From contig CM057826.1 in assembly GCA_030068075.1 (NCBI GenBank), forward strand, positions 109,719,746 through 109,783,745: 64,000 nt of DNA, read 5' to 3'. The stretch is from Paguma larvata. Taxonomy: Eukaryota > Chordata > Mammalia > Carnivora > Viverridae. A model generated the notes under the pieces. That model saw only the letters and a list, made by a program, of their open reading frames with translations, ran no database searches and was not told the DNA's origin. This document shows positions 11,020-24,600 of this stretch, piece after piece (positions within the stretch are counted from its first letter, which is position 1; each line of letters begins with the position of its first letter). The position numbers were made by a program, and so were the translations under genes.

Positions 11020-12325
11020 GGGTTTTTTAAATTGAGTTTTAATTTATAAAGAATAAAATTTGTCAGTTTTTACTGTACAGTTTGTTAGGAAAAAATTCTT
11101 CATAGGTCTCTTAAAGGTTGCTTACAGCCTTGGAAAATAAAGATAATGTCTCCCTCCAGAGTGAAAGGCAGGCATGCTTACTGCCATTTTAAAAGATCTG
11201 GGTTTCTAAGCTCAGTCTTCCGCTCCTGTAACATGACTACTGTGTGTGCAGGTGTTACCTGACTCTCTTCACAACGCTGTGTCTGAATTGAGGCCCAGGC
11301 AACTGGCACGAGAAAATGCCGATACTCTGAAAATGCTGCTCTTGGTGTGAGTAATAAGGTCCTTTGTCTCTGACTCAGGAGTTTCAGGTCTTTTGCCAGT
11401 ATCCATGGAACTAGCAGGCTAACTTGTTAGCTTGTGAGTAGGGTACAGTCTCAGAGCTTTCACAATTCTTAACACAATTCAGTGAATTTTGACAAATGTA
11501 TAGTCTTGTCACCACCACACTCAGGTCATAGAACATTCCCGTCACCCCAGAAAGTTCCTTTGGGCCTCTTAACATTTATTCCCCTTCCCCACTTCAGCCC
11601 CAGTTTGCCCCTTATCTGCCTTCTGTCACCCTAATTTTGACATTTGTTGAATATCCTGTAAATGGAATTATACAGTACATAGCCTCTCGTGTCTGGCTTT
11701 CTTCGTTCCGCATAATGCTTTTGAGATTCATTCATGTTTTTGCATGTATCACTACTTCATTCCCTTTTATACTGGGTAGTATTCTATTGTATGGACATAC
11801 CATTGTTTGGGTATCCATTCACCAATTGGTAGATATTTTTCTAGTTTAGTACTGTTATGAATAAAGCTGTTATGAACATTTGAGTATAAATCTTCATGGG
11901 GACATGTATTTTTAGTTCTCTTGGATACATTCTTAGGAGTGGAAATGCCCAGTGTTATTATGTGCTTTTAACTTGGTAGAGAACTGCCAAATTGTTTTCC
12001 AGTGTGTCTCTTTTATATTCCTGTCTGGGGTAGTTTTAATTTACATCTCTCATTATGAGTGAAGTTGAGAGTATCATTTCATATGTTTAAATTACTCGTA
12101 TTTCCTTTTCTATAAATTGTCTGTTCAGCTCATCTTGCTTGTTTTTCTTCTAGGTGTTGGAATTTTTTAGTGATTTGTAGGCATTCTTCATATATCGGGG
12201 ATATTTTTGTCATAGTATGAATTACACCTTTTTTTTTCCATTTTGGCAAATATCTTTTGAGGTTGCTTTTGTTGGGTTTTACCGTGCATAAATTTGTTTC
12301 TCTGAAGTATTGTCTCATATAGTAT
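11020..12325 (-). mobile_element. Antisense L1 3' region split by a solo LTR
   Basis: TTAAATTGAGTTTTAATTTATAAAGAATAAAATT, then after the LTR TCAGTGAATTTTGACAAATGTATAG, TTCTATTGTATGGACATACC and ATGAATAAAGCTGTTATGAACATTTG. Classic inverted L1 text. Confidence 0.75.
11083..11474 (+). mobile_element. Solo LTR of an old endogenous retrovirus
   Basis: 392 bp starting TGTTAGGAA and ending TTCTTAACA (TG...CA with short inverted ends). Flanked by 5-bp target repeats CAGTT (11078-11082) and CAATT (11475-11479) in the interrupted L1. An R/U5-like stretch, AATAAGGTCCTTTGTCTCTG, lies inside. No coding sequence. Confidence 0.7.
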
Positions 12326-12605
12326 TTACTAATAGTACAAGCTTCACATCAAAAGAAACAAGATTGCTTTTTTAATTAACCTTAAAGTATAAGTTGTTTT
12401 CCATCACTATTTTATTAGCCATAACTCCAATGGGAATAAAGAAAAATATTTTGAAGACTTAAATTTGTTTTCTGCAGCCTCATAAAATTTATCACTGTTT
12501 AGAAGATGATTATACAATGGAAGCAAGAGTTTCAGAAATTGTATCTTATTATGTATTATAAGAGGAAAAAATAGTAAAAATAAAACCATTATATGTCTTT
12601 TACAG

Positions 12606-12685
12606 AAATATCTAATACAAGATGTTGACATTGAAAACTTGGATAGTGCAAGCATTGTTTATTTTCTTCACCACTGAATCTCTAG
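12606..12685 (+). CDS. IL6ST: IL6ST exon 3: 5' UTR end, start codon and signal peptide
   Basis: Acceptor TCTTTTACAG|AAATAT; 16 nt of leader, then ATG at 12622. It encodes [10 protein letters not shown] followed by a hydrophobic core ending FTTESLG, a typical cleavable signal peptide. Donor CTAG|GTAAGA. Ends in phase 1, with the Gly codon split across the intron. Coding part 12622-12685. Confidence 0.96.
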
Positions 12686-15600
12686 GTAAGATTCATGAAA
12701 TAGCTTTCCTCCCAACCTCACAAATTAGGTTTATATATTTTTATAGAATTATATAATTATGTTTATATTTTTTCTAGGATCATTATTGAGAGAATAATGC
12801 TGTTAAAAATTATTTTGAAATGTAAAAATACTTCTGATACATTATAGTTTGAATTGAAACAGTCACCCAGTAATCCTAAATGCTGTTTCTGTATACTGAC
12901 AGTAACTTTAAGGTGGGGAGGGGAAAAAATATGTTATTGGTTTTGTTGGTTTTTATTTTAAATTAATACATAGGAGAAAATCTGTTACCTTTAATGGCCA
13001 AAGGTATCCCTGAGCAGGAGTGTTATTGTGATACCAGAATAAAGAGGTCACTTGGAGCAGTACTGCTCAAACGGGTCCACCGTCTGATGCCTGTCTGAGA
13101 ACTGGGTGTTGTTACTGGTTCACAATAAGTACAGAAATTAAGAATAAATGTTAGAAACTCTTAACAATTTGACATAGCCATGATACCCAAGCATGTGATC
13201 CCTGGACTTGTCTCATCAAACATGGTACAGAGCAAAGATTGTGAAGGATTGGGGGGAAGAAAAAGCCATACTCTTCTTTTTACCACAGGTAGTTTGAAAA
13301 GCACTGCTGTAAATCAACACCTTTCTAAATTCAGGAATGCAGCTTCTTTTTGAACACTTGAAGTACATAAAGCTTATTTTGAAAATCGTTACTATTTAGA
13401 AAATCTTTCCTTATTCGTGAGCCCAAATTTTCCTCCTTGTAACTTTTTCCCATTAACCCTAGTTCTAGAGTACTCCTACTTTCTCTTCCCACTGTTCAAC
13501 TCTTCAGATATTGAAGGACTGTGTTTATGTGTCTCTTGAGGCCTCTTTTCCCCAAATTGAACTTACGCAGTTATCCTAATTATTTTTTATAGCCTTGGCT
13601 TCTAACCCTGTACTTGCTGATTACCCTTTTGATTCTTCCCTTGGTTGCCCATAGCACATTCGAAATACTAGACCATCCCACCTCTCACACTTATCAGCTG
13701 TAGGACTTTGGCCAGTTGCTTAATCTGTGCCTCAGTTTCCTGATCTATGAGATGGGAATAATAGTGGTTCCTAATTCTCAGGGTTCTTGTCGGGATTAAA
13801 TGAGTTACTATACAGAAGGCATCTGGACAGTGCCTGGCCCACAGTAAACATTATAAAAAGGTTAGTAATTACATAATTATTATTGAGGTTTGAATAAAAT
13901 ACACTTAAAAATAAATTTAATATACCAAAACTGGACTTGGTCTGAGTATAGTGATTTTATAATTTACTTTGATCTGACCATCATTTTTATTCAGTCAACA
14001 TATTTTTTTGCCATTTAAGATAGACTGTAGTTTCATGTTAAGCTACCAGTCAGTGTAAATCCTTAGGTTATTTTCACATGAATTACTTTTAAGCCATTTC
14101 TCCCTTACCCTGTATATATTTCATATCAGCCTGAATAGAAGCTATTTCCCTCTCTTGCAAAGTTCGTTATCTTGGTTTTAGCATACTGGTCTATTTTTTC
14201 AACATAGTTTTAGTACTAACATTATGATCCAAAGTGTTGTCAATCCTTTATAGTCTTCTCCTTTGCTAATTTGATAAGTGTGGATGTCTCTCTGTTTTCT
14301 GCCAAGTTATCGATAAATATATTCAAAATAACAGGACCACGTTATTGCTGCCTCACAAATTACTCTAAAACTTCAGGCTTAAAATGACAATCATTAGAAT
14401 TTCTCACAGTTTATGTGTGTCACGAATAAAATAGCTGGACTGTTCATCTTTGCTGTGTGATGTCTGGGACCTCAGTTGGAGTATTCTAAGATTGGGGACT
14501 AGAATCATCTGAAGGCACATTCATTTATATATTAGGTGTTGATGTTGGCTGTAGTTTGAAGACTTTGCTGGGCTTGTTGGCCAGAACAGCACGTATAGTC
14601 TTCCCATGTGACCTTGGCTAACCTGCAACATGTGGCTGGGTTCCAAGGACAGATGTTCTAAGATAAAAAGAGAGCTAGTCGAAAGTTGTATTCTTTTAAC
14701 GATCTAGCTTTGGAAGTCACATAGTACACTCCATTAGGTGAGGCAGATCTGAGGGCCATTAGCACCCACACACATCTGAGGGCAGGAATTGACCCCATTT
14801 TTTTGTGGAAGGAGTATCAGTCACATCATAAGAAGAGCATGTGGGATGGGATAAATATATAGGTGTGACGATGTTTGGAAAATACAGTCTTCCACAAGGG
14901 CTTGAGTAGAGCCTACTCTACTCAAGACCTTTCTCTCGCTGACTTTTTTTGTAGTATTTTTTATATATGAGTAATCAACCAGTTAAGATACACTTAGTTT
15001 GAACTAATGGAATTTCTGTTTTTGTAACTCAAGAACAACCAAATATCAGCAGTTTTGTAATGTTCATCCTATTACCTGTTAGAGTATATTCTAATCCACA
15101 TTTCTTCATCTTGTCTATGTAATTTACCCAACTAACTTTCTCAGATCCTTTTTAAAAATTAACATGCTCTCTTTCTAAACAATTTAATCTCAAATAGCCT
15201 GGTAGTCCTGTAAAGATGGGATTAATTTGGCATAGGATGATTTTAATGAGCTTGTATTTCACTTTGGGATGTTTGTTCATTTCTAGTATTTCTCTAATTT
15301 TGTTTAAAAAGTATTAATAGTGAGTCTTTAATTGTATCTCATGTTATTTAGTACTGTAAAATGTGTTGTGTACTTACTGTTCCTTATAATTACTTTAGAG
15401 AAAGTAAAATGGGAATGATTTTATCAAGTAATAAAGTGAAGTCTAGAGATTTGTAAGAATTGGGCCAGTATCACAGAGTAACTTATTAGTACCCCACAAG
15501 ATGAAGTTCCATACACTTGGAAGCTCAGAGTAATTCGTGCACTGAGACTTACTGTAGACATAAATAAATAACAGCAAGGTCATGTATACAGCCACATTAT

Positions 15601-18600
15601 GAGTTTTGAAACAAAGAAGTACACATTCCTACTCTGGGCATTATAGACTTTATGAGAGGTCCAGGATTCCATTTGGGAGTACAGTTTTGACTGCAAAAAA
15701 CTGTTTTAATTCTTCCTGCTGACTTTGAGAGAACCTTCCAGAGCCTATCACTGTGACTTGATCGTCTCTGGATAGAAATAATAATGATGATAGGCTACCA
15801 TTTATTGGTGAACTATTGGATGCCAAGCATTGTAATAGGTGTTTTACCTAAGTAATTTTTAATCTCAAAAACACTTGTTTAATAACTTCATTTTCCAAGT
15901 GAAAAAAAACTGAAGCTCAGTTAGGATGGGAAACCACCCAGGAACCCTTTGGCAAATGGGATTCACTAGGGAAAGCTGCCTTAAATTTCTGGGCAGTAAG
16001 GCTAGAATCATGCCAGGTAGTTGGGAATTTTTTATTGATGGTAGCAGGAAGCATTAAAATAATTTAAAATGGAAAATAGCATGATCATCTTGAATGGTAA
16101 CTCTGGTAATAGTATGCAGGATAAACTGGAATGAAGTCAGAATGCGATGTAACGGCCTGAGCTTCAGCAGGCAAAATAGGGCTGGTAAGAAAGTGGTTGA
16201 CAAACATATTAAGAATCTTGAGCCAACAAGACTCACTGCAGTATTGTTAAGTTGGAAGTTAGAGGAATCTAATTAGAAACCTTGAAGGGGACTGCATGGT
16301 ATCTGGCCCAGATAACTGGATGCCCATGGTATTGTTAGCAGAGGTAGAGAAATAATAAGTTTGAAGGGAACTGTGATGCATATAGCTTTAGATACGTTCA
16401 CCTTAAAGTACTTAAGATGAGATAAAGAATATATCACCTGGATATGTATTGCAAGCTGTTGAAAAACGGTAGAAAGTTAGAGCTGGGAGATAGGGATTCA
16501 GTTGTCATCAGCATGGAGTTGGGTATAGTTAAAGCCTGTAGTTGTGGTATAGTTGTTTTTTCATGGAGTCTGATTTTTTTTTTAACGTGAGATTTTATCC
16601 CATACACTTACTGTTAAAACTAATATATTTGGCCATCTTGGCCATCTTCATGTTTTTTTGTTTTTTTGGGTTTGTTTTTTTTTTGCTCCCTTGCCGTTTA
16701 CTTTGTTGTCTGAATTTTGATATATGAACCATGCATACTATCTCCCCTGCCCCCATCTACCCGCCCATCACTATTCAGGACTGGAGCGGTGCAGAGCCTA
16801 CCATTGCCTCTTTTCTGGAGGGTTTAATTTAGACCCTGGGTCTTAATCAAGGAACAGGATTGGTGGTGGAATAAGTATGAATCATGCTGCAGGCAGTCTG
16901 TGTTTCCTAAAGTAACGTTGGAATAACTATGAAAAGGGCTGAAGCTTGCATACATTTTTTTTTTCATTAGCCTTATAATTTGTGTATTTCTTTACAAATT
17001 TAGGCTTCGAATTCTGGCCATATTATTTTTTTTTACTGTGTGTTTCTTTTTCCCCTGTCTTTAGGGATAATTTAGTGAATATTGAGGGACTGCATTGATA
17101 TAAAATATCACTTTGTACCAGGATAATTCAGTCCATTTTTATATTTTCTCTTGTTCCTTTTCAGGTGAACTTCTAGAGCCATGTGGTCATATCAAACCTG
17201 AATCTCCAGTTTTACAACTTGGTTCTAATTTCACTGCAGTTTGTGTGCTAAAGGAAAAATGCATGGATTATTTTCATGTGAATGCTAATTACATTTTCTG
17301 GAAAACAAACCATGTTACTGTTCCTAAAGAACAATATACCGTCATAAACGGAACAGCATCTAGTGTCACATTTACAGATATATCTTTAGTAAATATTCAA
17401 CTCACATGCAACATTCGTACGTTTGGACAGATTGATCAGAATGTTTATGGAATCAGAATAATTTCAGGCTGTAAGTTTTGTTTTTGTCTTATTTCAGACT
17501 TTGTTATGACTTGAATTACATTTGTAATGTCTGTTAGTCTCTATGAAAAGTGACGATTTGTTGGCTTGGTGACTTTTGAACATACTTAATTTTAAAAAGT
17601 AAGTTTTGAAGTGGAGCTACATTTATTTGTATACATATAAACAAAAAACCTGAAGAGTAACATAAGTTTTCTTTCCTGAAAGTCAGGTGTCCATCCGTTT
17701 TCTAGAAAAGTGTTTTGACATGAGACCCACAAAACATTGTTGAATTGAAATTTATGTATGTAGTCATAGTAGCTTTCAATACCCCTTAATTGCTGAGAAG
17801 ATGCACATATAAAGCACCTATCTGATGAAGGTAAAGAAATACTAGAGAAAGTTGACCAAAGAGTGGATTATAGATACCCAAAACCATAATTTTGGCATTT
17901 GCTTTTCCTACAGCAGAATTTTCGAAAGCAATAGGAAGAGAAACAGAAGTGGATCATTTTTGTTTCCGTTTAATTGCCTCTTACTAACAGGCAGTATTAC
18001 TTATTAAAATACACTTTATGGATAAATAAGTTAATATTGATATCCAGTTACAAATGCAAATTGATTTTGTGTAGACAATTAATTTGAAACATACTAGTGA
18101 CAGTTATAGAAAATATATATTATTTGATCTAAAAAGTATGAGTTTAAATAGAAAAGATTAGTTTTTTAGTCACCAGTCTTTTATGATGTCCAATTTCCAT
18201 ACTTTTTGCTTGGCTTTGTTATTTATCCTCTAATTTAGGTTTTAAATGTCTTGGATGGTATATAAATTGTATGTTATTTGTGGTCAAAAAGCTTTTTGAA
18301 ATTTGCTGATTTTTCCCTTTTAGTGCCACCAGAAAAACCTACAAATTTGAGTTGCATTGTGAATGAAGGAAAGAAAATGATGTGTCAGTGGGATCCTGGA
18401 AGGGAAACATACCTGGAAACAAACTTCACTTTAAAATCTGAATGGCAAGTTGTTCTTGTTTTTTGTATGTTAAATTTATTAAGTTAGTCGTAACTGGAGT
18501 TTTTATTTCTTCAAGTAGAAATACTAAATGTAAATTTTTAAACTTTTTTTCATTTTAATGTATGTTTGTTTATTTATTTATTTATTTTGAGAGAGAGCAA

Positions 18601-21600
18601 GTGAGAGCACAAGCAGGGGAGGGGCAGAGAAAGAGGGAGAGAGAGAATCCCAAGCAGGCTTTATACTATTAACATAGATCCCAGTGTGGGACTTGAACTC
18701 ATCACCTGAGCCAAAGTCAAGAGTGACACTTAACCAACCCACTGAGCCACTCAGGTGCCTCAGATTTTTAAACATTTTATTTAAGCTTTTATTTTAGAAC
18801 ATCCGAAACATATAAAAGTGGAAAGAATAGTATAATAAATCCCCATGTACTCATCATCCAACTTTAGTAACGATCATCTCATGACCAGTCTTATATATAC
18901 TCCACCCGAAATTATCTTAAAATCTCAGACATCATATCATCTCATCCATAAATATTTCAGGACATATCGCTAAAAGATGAGGACACTTTTTTTTAAGACC
19001 CGTAACTATAGGGGTGCCTGGGTGGCCCAGTCGGTTAAACAACCAACTTCGGCTCAGATCGTGATCTCACATGTTTGTGAGTTCCAGCCCCTTGTTGGGT
19101 TCTGCACTGACAGCTCAGAGCCTGCAGCCTGCTTCCAATTCTGTGTCTCCGTCTCTCTTTCTCCCTTTCCTCCATTCATGCTCTCTCTGTCTCTCAAAAC
19201 TGAATAAACGTTTAGAAAAAAAAAAGACACATATAACTACATACCATTATTATCCTGAAATAGAATTGAAAATGCTTGAATATATTGTTGCCTTTTCAGT
19301 TAGTATTCATGTCTCATGATACATATGTATATATATATTTAAAAAAATTTTTTTAGTATAGTTGACAGTTTTAAAATAGTTTCAGCTGTACAATGTAGTG
19401 ATTCACCTTCTGTATACCTTATGCAGTGCTCACCACAAGGGTAGCTACCATCTGTAATCATACCCTATGACATTATCATTGACTGTATCCCCTGTTCTGT
19501 GTCTTAAATATCTGTATATATTTTTATATGTATTCAAATCACAATCTAAATAATCTCTATGCATTGCAAATTGATACGTTTTAAAAGTCTCTTTACCATA
19601 AGTTCCACCTGGTTTTCTCTTCTCCTTTGCAATTCAGTTGTTAAGCTCACAGTTACACATTGTTTAACATATTCCTCTGTGCCCTCTTTTTTCCTAAAAA
19701 TTGCTGTTAGATCTAGGCACTTAATTAGATTTGTGTTTGATTTCTTTTTTTTTTTCCCCCAAAAGTAACTTGTAAGGGTGGTGTGAACCTCCAGTCAGGA
19801 ACCACCACGTAGTGTTTGTTTTTCTCCCCTTTTTCCTTTCTTTTTTTTTTAAAGGTACACACCATATTTTATCTTAAAGTGGAGTAGTAAGCAGCTAGAC
19901 AATTTATATCTACTATTTCTGATATTTTTATCATTTCCAGTCCTATTGTGAAATAATATACATCACTGTGTAAGTTTAAGCATATAGCACGGTGTTTTGG
20001 TCTACACATACTGTGAAATGATTACCACAATAGGTTTATCTAACATCCATCTTTTCATATTGATACAATTTTTTAAAAAATGAAAAAAATTTTCTCCTTG
20101 CAAGAACTCATAGGATTTACTCAACATCTTCCCTATGTATCATATATTAGTGTTGGCTATGGTCATGTTGTACATATCCCTAGTACTTAGTATCTTATAA
20201 CTGGAATTTTGTACCTTTTTATTGCCTTCCTCCAATTTCTCCTCGCTCTTCCCACCGCCTATGGTAACCACAGGTTTGATCTCTTTTTTCTGTGAGATTT
20301 ATCTTTTTGTTTGTTTTAGATTCCACAAATAACTGAAATAATACGTATTTTTCTTTCTCTGTCTTATTTCCCTTAGCATGATGCCTTCAAGGTCTATCCT
20401 TTTTGTCACAAACAAGGAAAAGATTAATGTTTTAGTCACCAGTCTTTTATTATGTCCTTGTCCATACTTTTTGCTTCGGTTTGTTATTTGTCATCTAATT
20501 TAGGTTGTAAGTGTCTTGGATAGTATACAAATTGTGTATTATTTGTGGTTATAAACCTTTTTGAAAATTGCCGAATTTTCCCTCTTAGTGCATCCGGAAA
20601 AAAACTTTAAAACTTTAGTTTCATTGTGAATGAAGGAAAGAAAATGATGTGTCAGTGGGATTCTGGAAGGGATCCTTGTTTTTTATGGCTGAATAATATT
20701 CCATTGTGTATATAAACCACTTCTTTATCCATTCATCCACTGATGGACACTTAGGTTGTTTCCATGCCTTGGCTGTTATAAATAATGCTGCTATGAACAA
20801 GAGGGTGCAGATATCTTTTCAGGTTAGCAGTTTTTATTGATGCGGATGGATTCCCAGAAATGGAATTGCTGGATCATATGTGGTAGTTTTATTTTTAATT
20901 TTTTTAGGATCCTCCATAATGTGTTTCATAGTGGCTGTAGCAGTTTACAGTTTCACCAACAGTACATAAGAGTTCCCTTTTCTCCACATGCAGGTCCGCA
21001 TTTATTATCTTACCTTTTTTGATCACAGCCCTTCTAATAGGCATGAGGTGATATTTCATTATGATTTTAATTAAAATTCTTCTCATGACAAGTGATGTTG
21101 AGCATCTTTTCATGTACCTGCTGCCCTTTCAGAGATTTTCTTTGGAGAAAAATCTAGTCAGGTCTTTTGCCAATTTTTTATTTGGGTTATTTGGTTTTTT
21201 GCTGTTGAGTTGGATGTGTTTTTCATATATTAAGATTATTAACCCCTATCAGATCTGAGGTTTCCAGATATTTTTTCCCATTCTGTAGGTTGTCTTTTCA
21301 CTTTGTTGATGGTTTCTATGCAGATTTTGTCTATTTTTTATTTTTGCTTGTGCTTTGAGTGTCATACCCAAAAAAATCCATACCCAAGATCCATGTCAAG
21401 CAACTTTATTCTTATATTTTGTTTTAAGAGTTTCATGGTTTGGGGTTATACATTTAAGTCTTCAGTCCATTTTTTGAGTTAATTTTTGTGAATGGTATAA
21501 GGTAAGGGTATAATTTATTTCTTTTGTATGTGAATATCCAATTATTCCAGCACTATTTATTGTAAAGAGAGTCTTCTCCATCAGGTATTCTTGGCTCCCT

Positions 21601-24600
21601 TGTCAAATATTAGTTAGCATAAGTAGTTGAATTATACTTGGGTTTATTTCTGGGCAGTTATAACTTTATAGTGTAGCTTGAAGTCAGGAGGAAGTGTGGT
21701 GTCTTCTGCTTTGTTTTTCTTTCTCAGGATTTCTTTGACTATTCAGAGTCTTTTCTGTTTCCACATAAATTTTAGGAGTGTTTTCCTCCACTTTTGTATA
21801 AAAGAAAAAAGCCATTGCAATCTTGATTATGATTGCATTGAATTTGGTGGTATTTACATTTTAACAATATTCTTTGAATTCATAAACACAGAATATCTTT
21901 CTTACTGTGTCTTCTTTGATTTCTTTTGTTAGTGTCTTGTAGTTACCAAGGTAGAGTTCTTTCACCGCTCTAGTTAAATTTATTCCTATTTTATTGTTTT
22001 TGATGTTATTGTAAGTGGGATAGATTTATTTCTTTTTCGGAAAATTCTTTGTAAGTGTAAAAAACTGCCACTGATTTTTTTTTTTTAATTTTGTATCCTG
22101 CAACTTTACTGAATTCATCGATTAGATCTAACAGATGTTTTGGTAGATAATTTTTGTTTTTCTGATACTAAAATTCAGCAGTGGTTTCAGATGTGTTGTC
22201 AGCTTGATCCATTGGTTATAAAATTTCCCATTTTCTTTTTCAAAGACAGGTTTTGTGTATTGGACTTGGCTTTGACGTGACTGACACACTCTGTAGACAT
22301 GAGTAAAAAATTGATTGTCAACAAACTGTTCTTGACAGCAGCTTTTATCAGACATAAAAACTGGAAGAACTTTTCAGTTAACATTTATACAGACCCATCA
22401 CCTAGATCCTACAATTAACATGTTACTGTATTTGCTTTATCACATAGATGTGTATCTATGCATCTTTCTTTTTACCTATCCATCTTTTGTTAATGAATTT
22501 CAAAGTGAGTTGCAGAAATTAGTATACCCTTACCAGCTTCAGTATTTATTTACATCATTAATTAAATGTAAATAACTAGATAGTTACACGTACTTTTTGT
22601 GTTTTGGTAAAACTTATGTGTATCTTAAAACATACATACTTTATTATCAGTAATGAGTTCTGGCTACTACATACACCTGTGTAACTCAAACTCACGTCAA
22701 GAGTTAAAACATAACCATACCCCCAGAAAGTTCACTTCTGCTCCTTCTCAGTCAATCCTAGCCACCACCCTGTCTCACCCCATCCCACAAGGCAGCTACC
22801 TGTCTGGTTTTCTTTACTGTAGATTTTTGCTTGTTCTAATTATCATGTAAATGTAATCATATAGTGTGTACTCTTCTGTAGTTTTTATGACTCAGCAGAA
22901 TGTTTTGGGAATTAAACCGTGTTGCTTCCCATTAGTGTTACACTTAAAGGTTTGAATCATCATCAGTGATAATTATTTGTACATGAGGTATGAAGTAGTG
23001 GTATTCCATCTTTTTTTAAGATGGATATACTCAAAGAAAACTTTTTTTGATCAGTCCTTAGTTACCCTGAGGTACAGTTCATAGAAGGAAAATGGTATTG
23101 GTGTTTTTCCCTTTACTCTAACCAGTTTTATAATGAGTTAGTTCCCTAGCATCCTCTAAAGGTAAAAAATGAAGGGTTTTTCCCTTCGTTATGAATTCAT
23201 ATTTAAATATATTTGATGTGTTTCGGTTCATTACCATTTTTTTTTTTGTTATTCACATTGTCCCATTTTGGTTAGGAGTAACTTCCTTAAGTTGGCTCTT
23301 CCTTTGGCTTTACTCATTAGTCTTTGACAGCTTTCTCCATTTCTGATATGATGTGATTTTCCAAGTTCATTTTCTAAGTTCTTATGTCCTGCCCAAGACC
23401 TAGAATCAACCATTTCCCAAGTAGCCATGGTTCCATTTAGTGGGAAATACCATTTAGGGACTACAGTCTGTGTGCTAGGGGAACTTACTGCTACTGGGTT
23501 GTTGTTTCTAGGTTTTTTCAGCAGAAAGAGCTACAAAGTGTTTCTAAAGTAAAATACATCATGAACTAATATTGACACTTCCAGTTGAAAATCTGGACTG
23601 TTTTTACTTAATTTCATTCATCTAACATCTACAACTGCTTTCTTCTCTGGTGAAAACCTTAGTTTCCAACAACACCAGTATAATCATTCATTTGCTTTAA
23701 CTCACAGTAAACATAAGAGCTGCAGAATAATAATGCCAGTATCAGCACCAACTAGGAATACTAAAAAGAATTATAAGATTCTTTTTCTTCCTTTAAGGAT
23801 ATAGTTAAATTGCTGTCTTAAAGTTATTTAAAATAATTTTCTCTGTGTTACAGCACCAACTCAACATCGAAATTCGTAGATTTCATTTTGCTTCTGCTTT
23901 TTAGGAATTTTTTAATTGACATATAATTGATATACAGTATCCTGTTTGAGGTATACATCATAGTAATTCATAGAAGTGACCTGTTTTGTTTTGGATTTGA
24001 CTTACCCCTCTATTTTAAAAAATTTGTGTGTGTGTATGTGTGTGTGTTTAATTGCTATATAACTTAAACATAGGTGAATAAATACCATAATATCACTTGA
24101 AACTTTGTGATGATAAAAATTAGAAAGTGGTTGCCCCGGGTTTGACTGGAAAGAGGCTAAGGAAATTTTCTGGGGTGACAGAAATTCTTAGCCCTATCCT
24201 CCTGTCCCCTCATAGCATTGTGCTTAGAAAAGGCATAGTGTGCTTAAAGACATCGCAGATACAGTAAGGATTCTGTTTCAGTAATGGAAAGAAACAGTAG
24301 TAACATTACAAGAAATAGATTTTTAGAGACAGGTCATTGAAGATAGAGTATAGTATTATATATGTAACATTCTTGGAGTAAAAATTTGAAAATAATTTGG
24401 TGTGGTATAAATCAAACTCAAGTTTTAAAGAAAAGCAGGTTGGTTTTTAAGAAGTTTTGTTTTTAATGATCAACAATTTATTTCATACTTGTAATTACTT
24501 CATTTATTTCAAGCAGTAATAATCTGGGTTTCATAAAATAATGTTTTTCACTCTAATTTTTTGAAATCTATTTTTAATGACCAATTCTTCCATTTTTATA

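Noticed and set aside
17113..17164. ATG upstream of exon 4 as an alternative start
   Set aside because: It lies in intron 3 before a clear acceptor; the signal peptide is in exon 3.
18445..18450. GT at 18449 as the exon 5 donor
   Set aside because: It adds four bases, shifts frame and meets a stop shortly into exon 6; the GC donor at 18445 restores the known protein.
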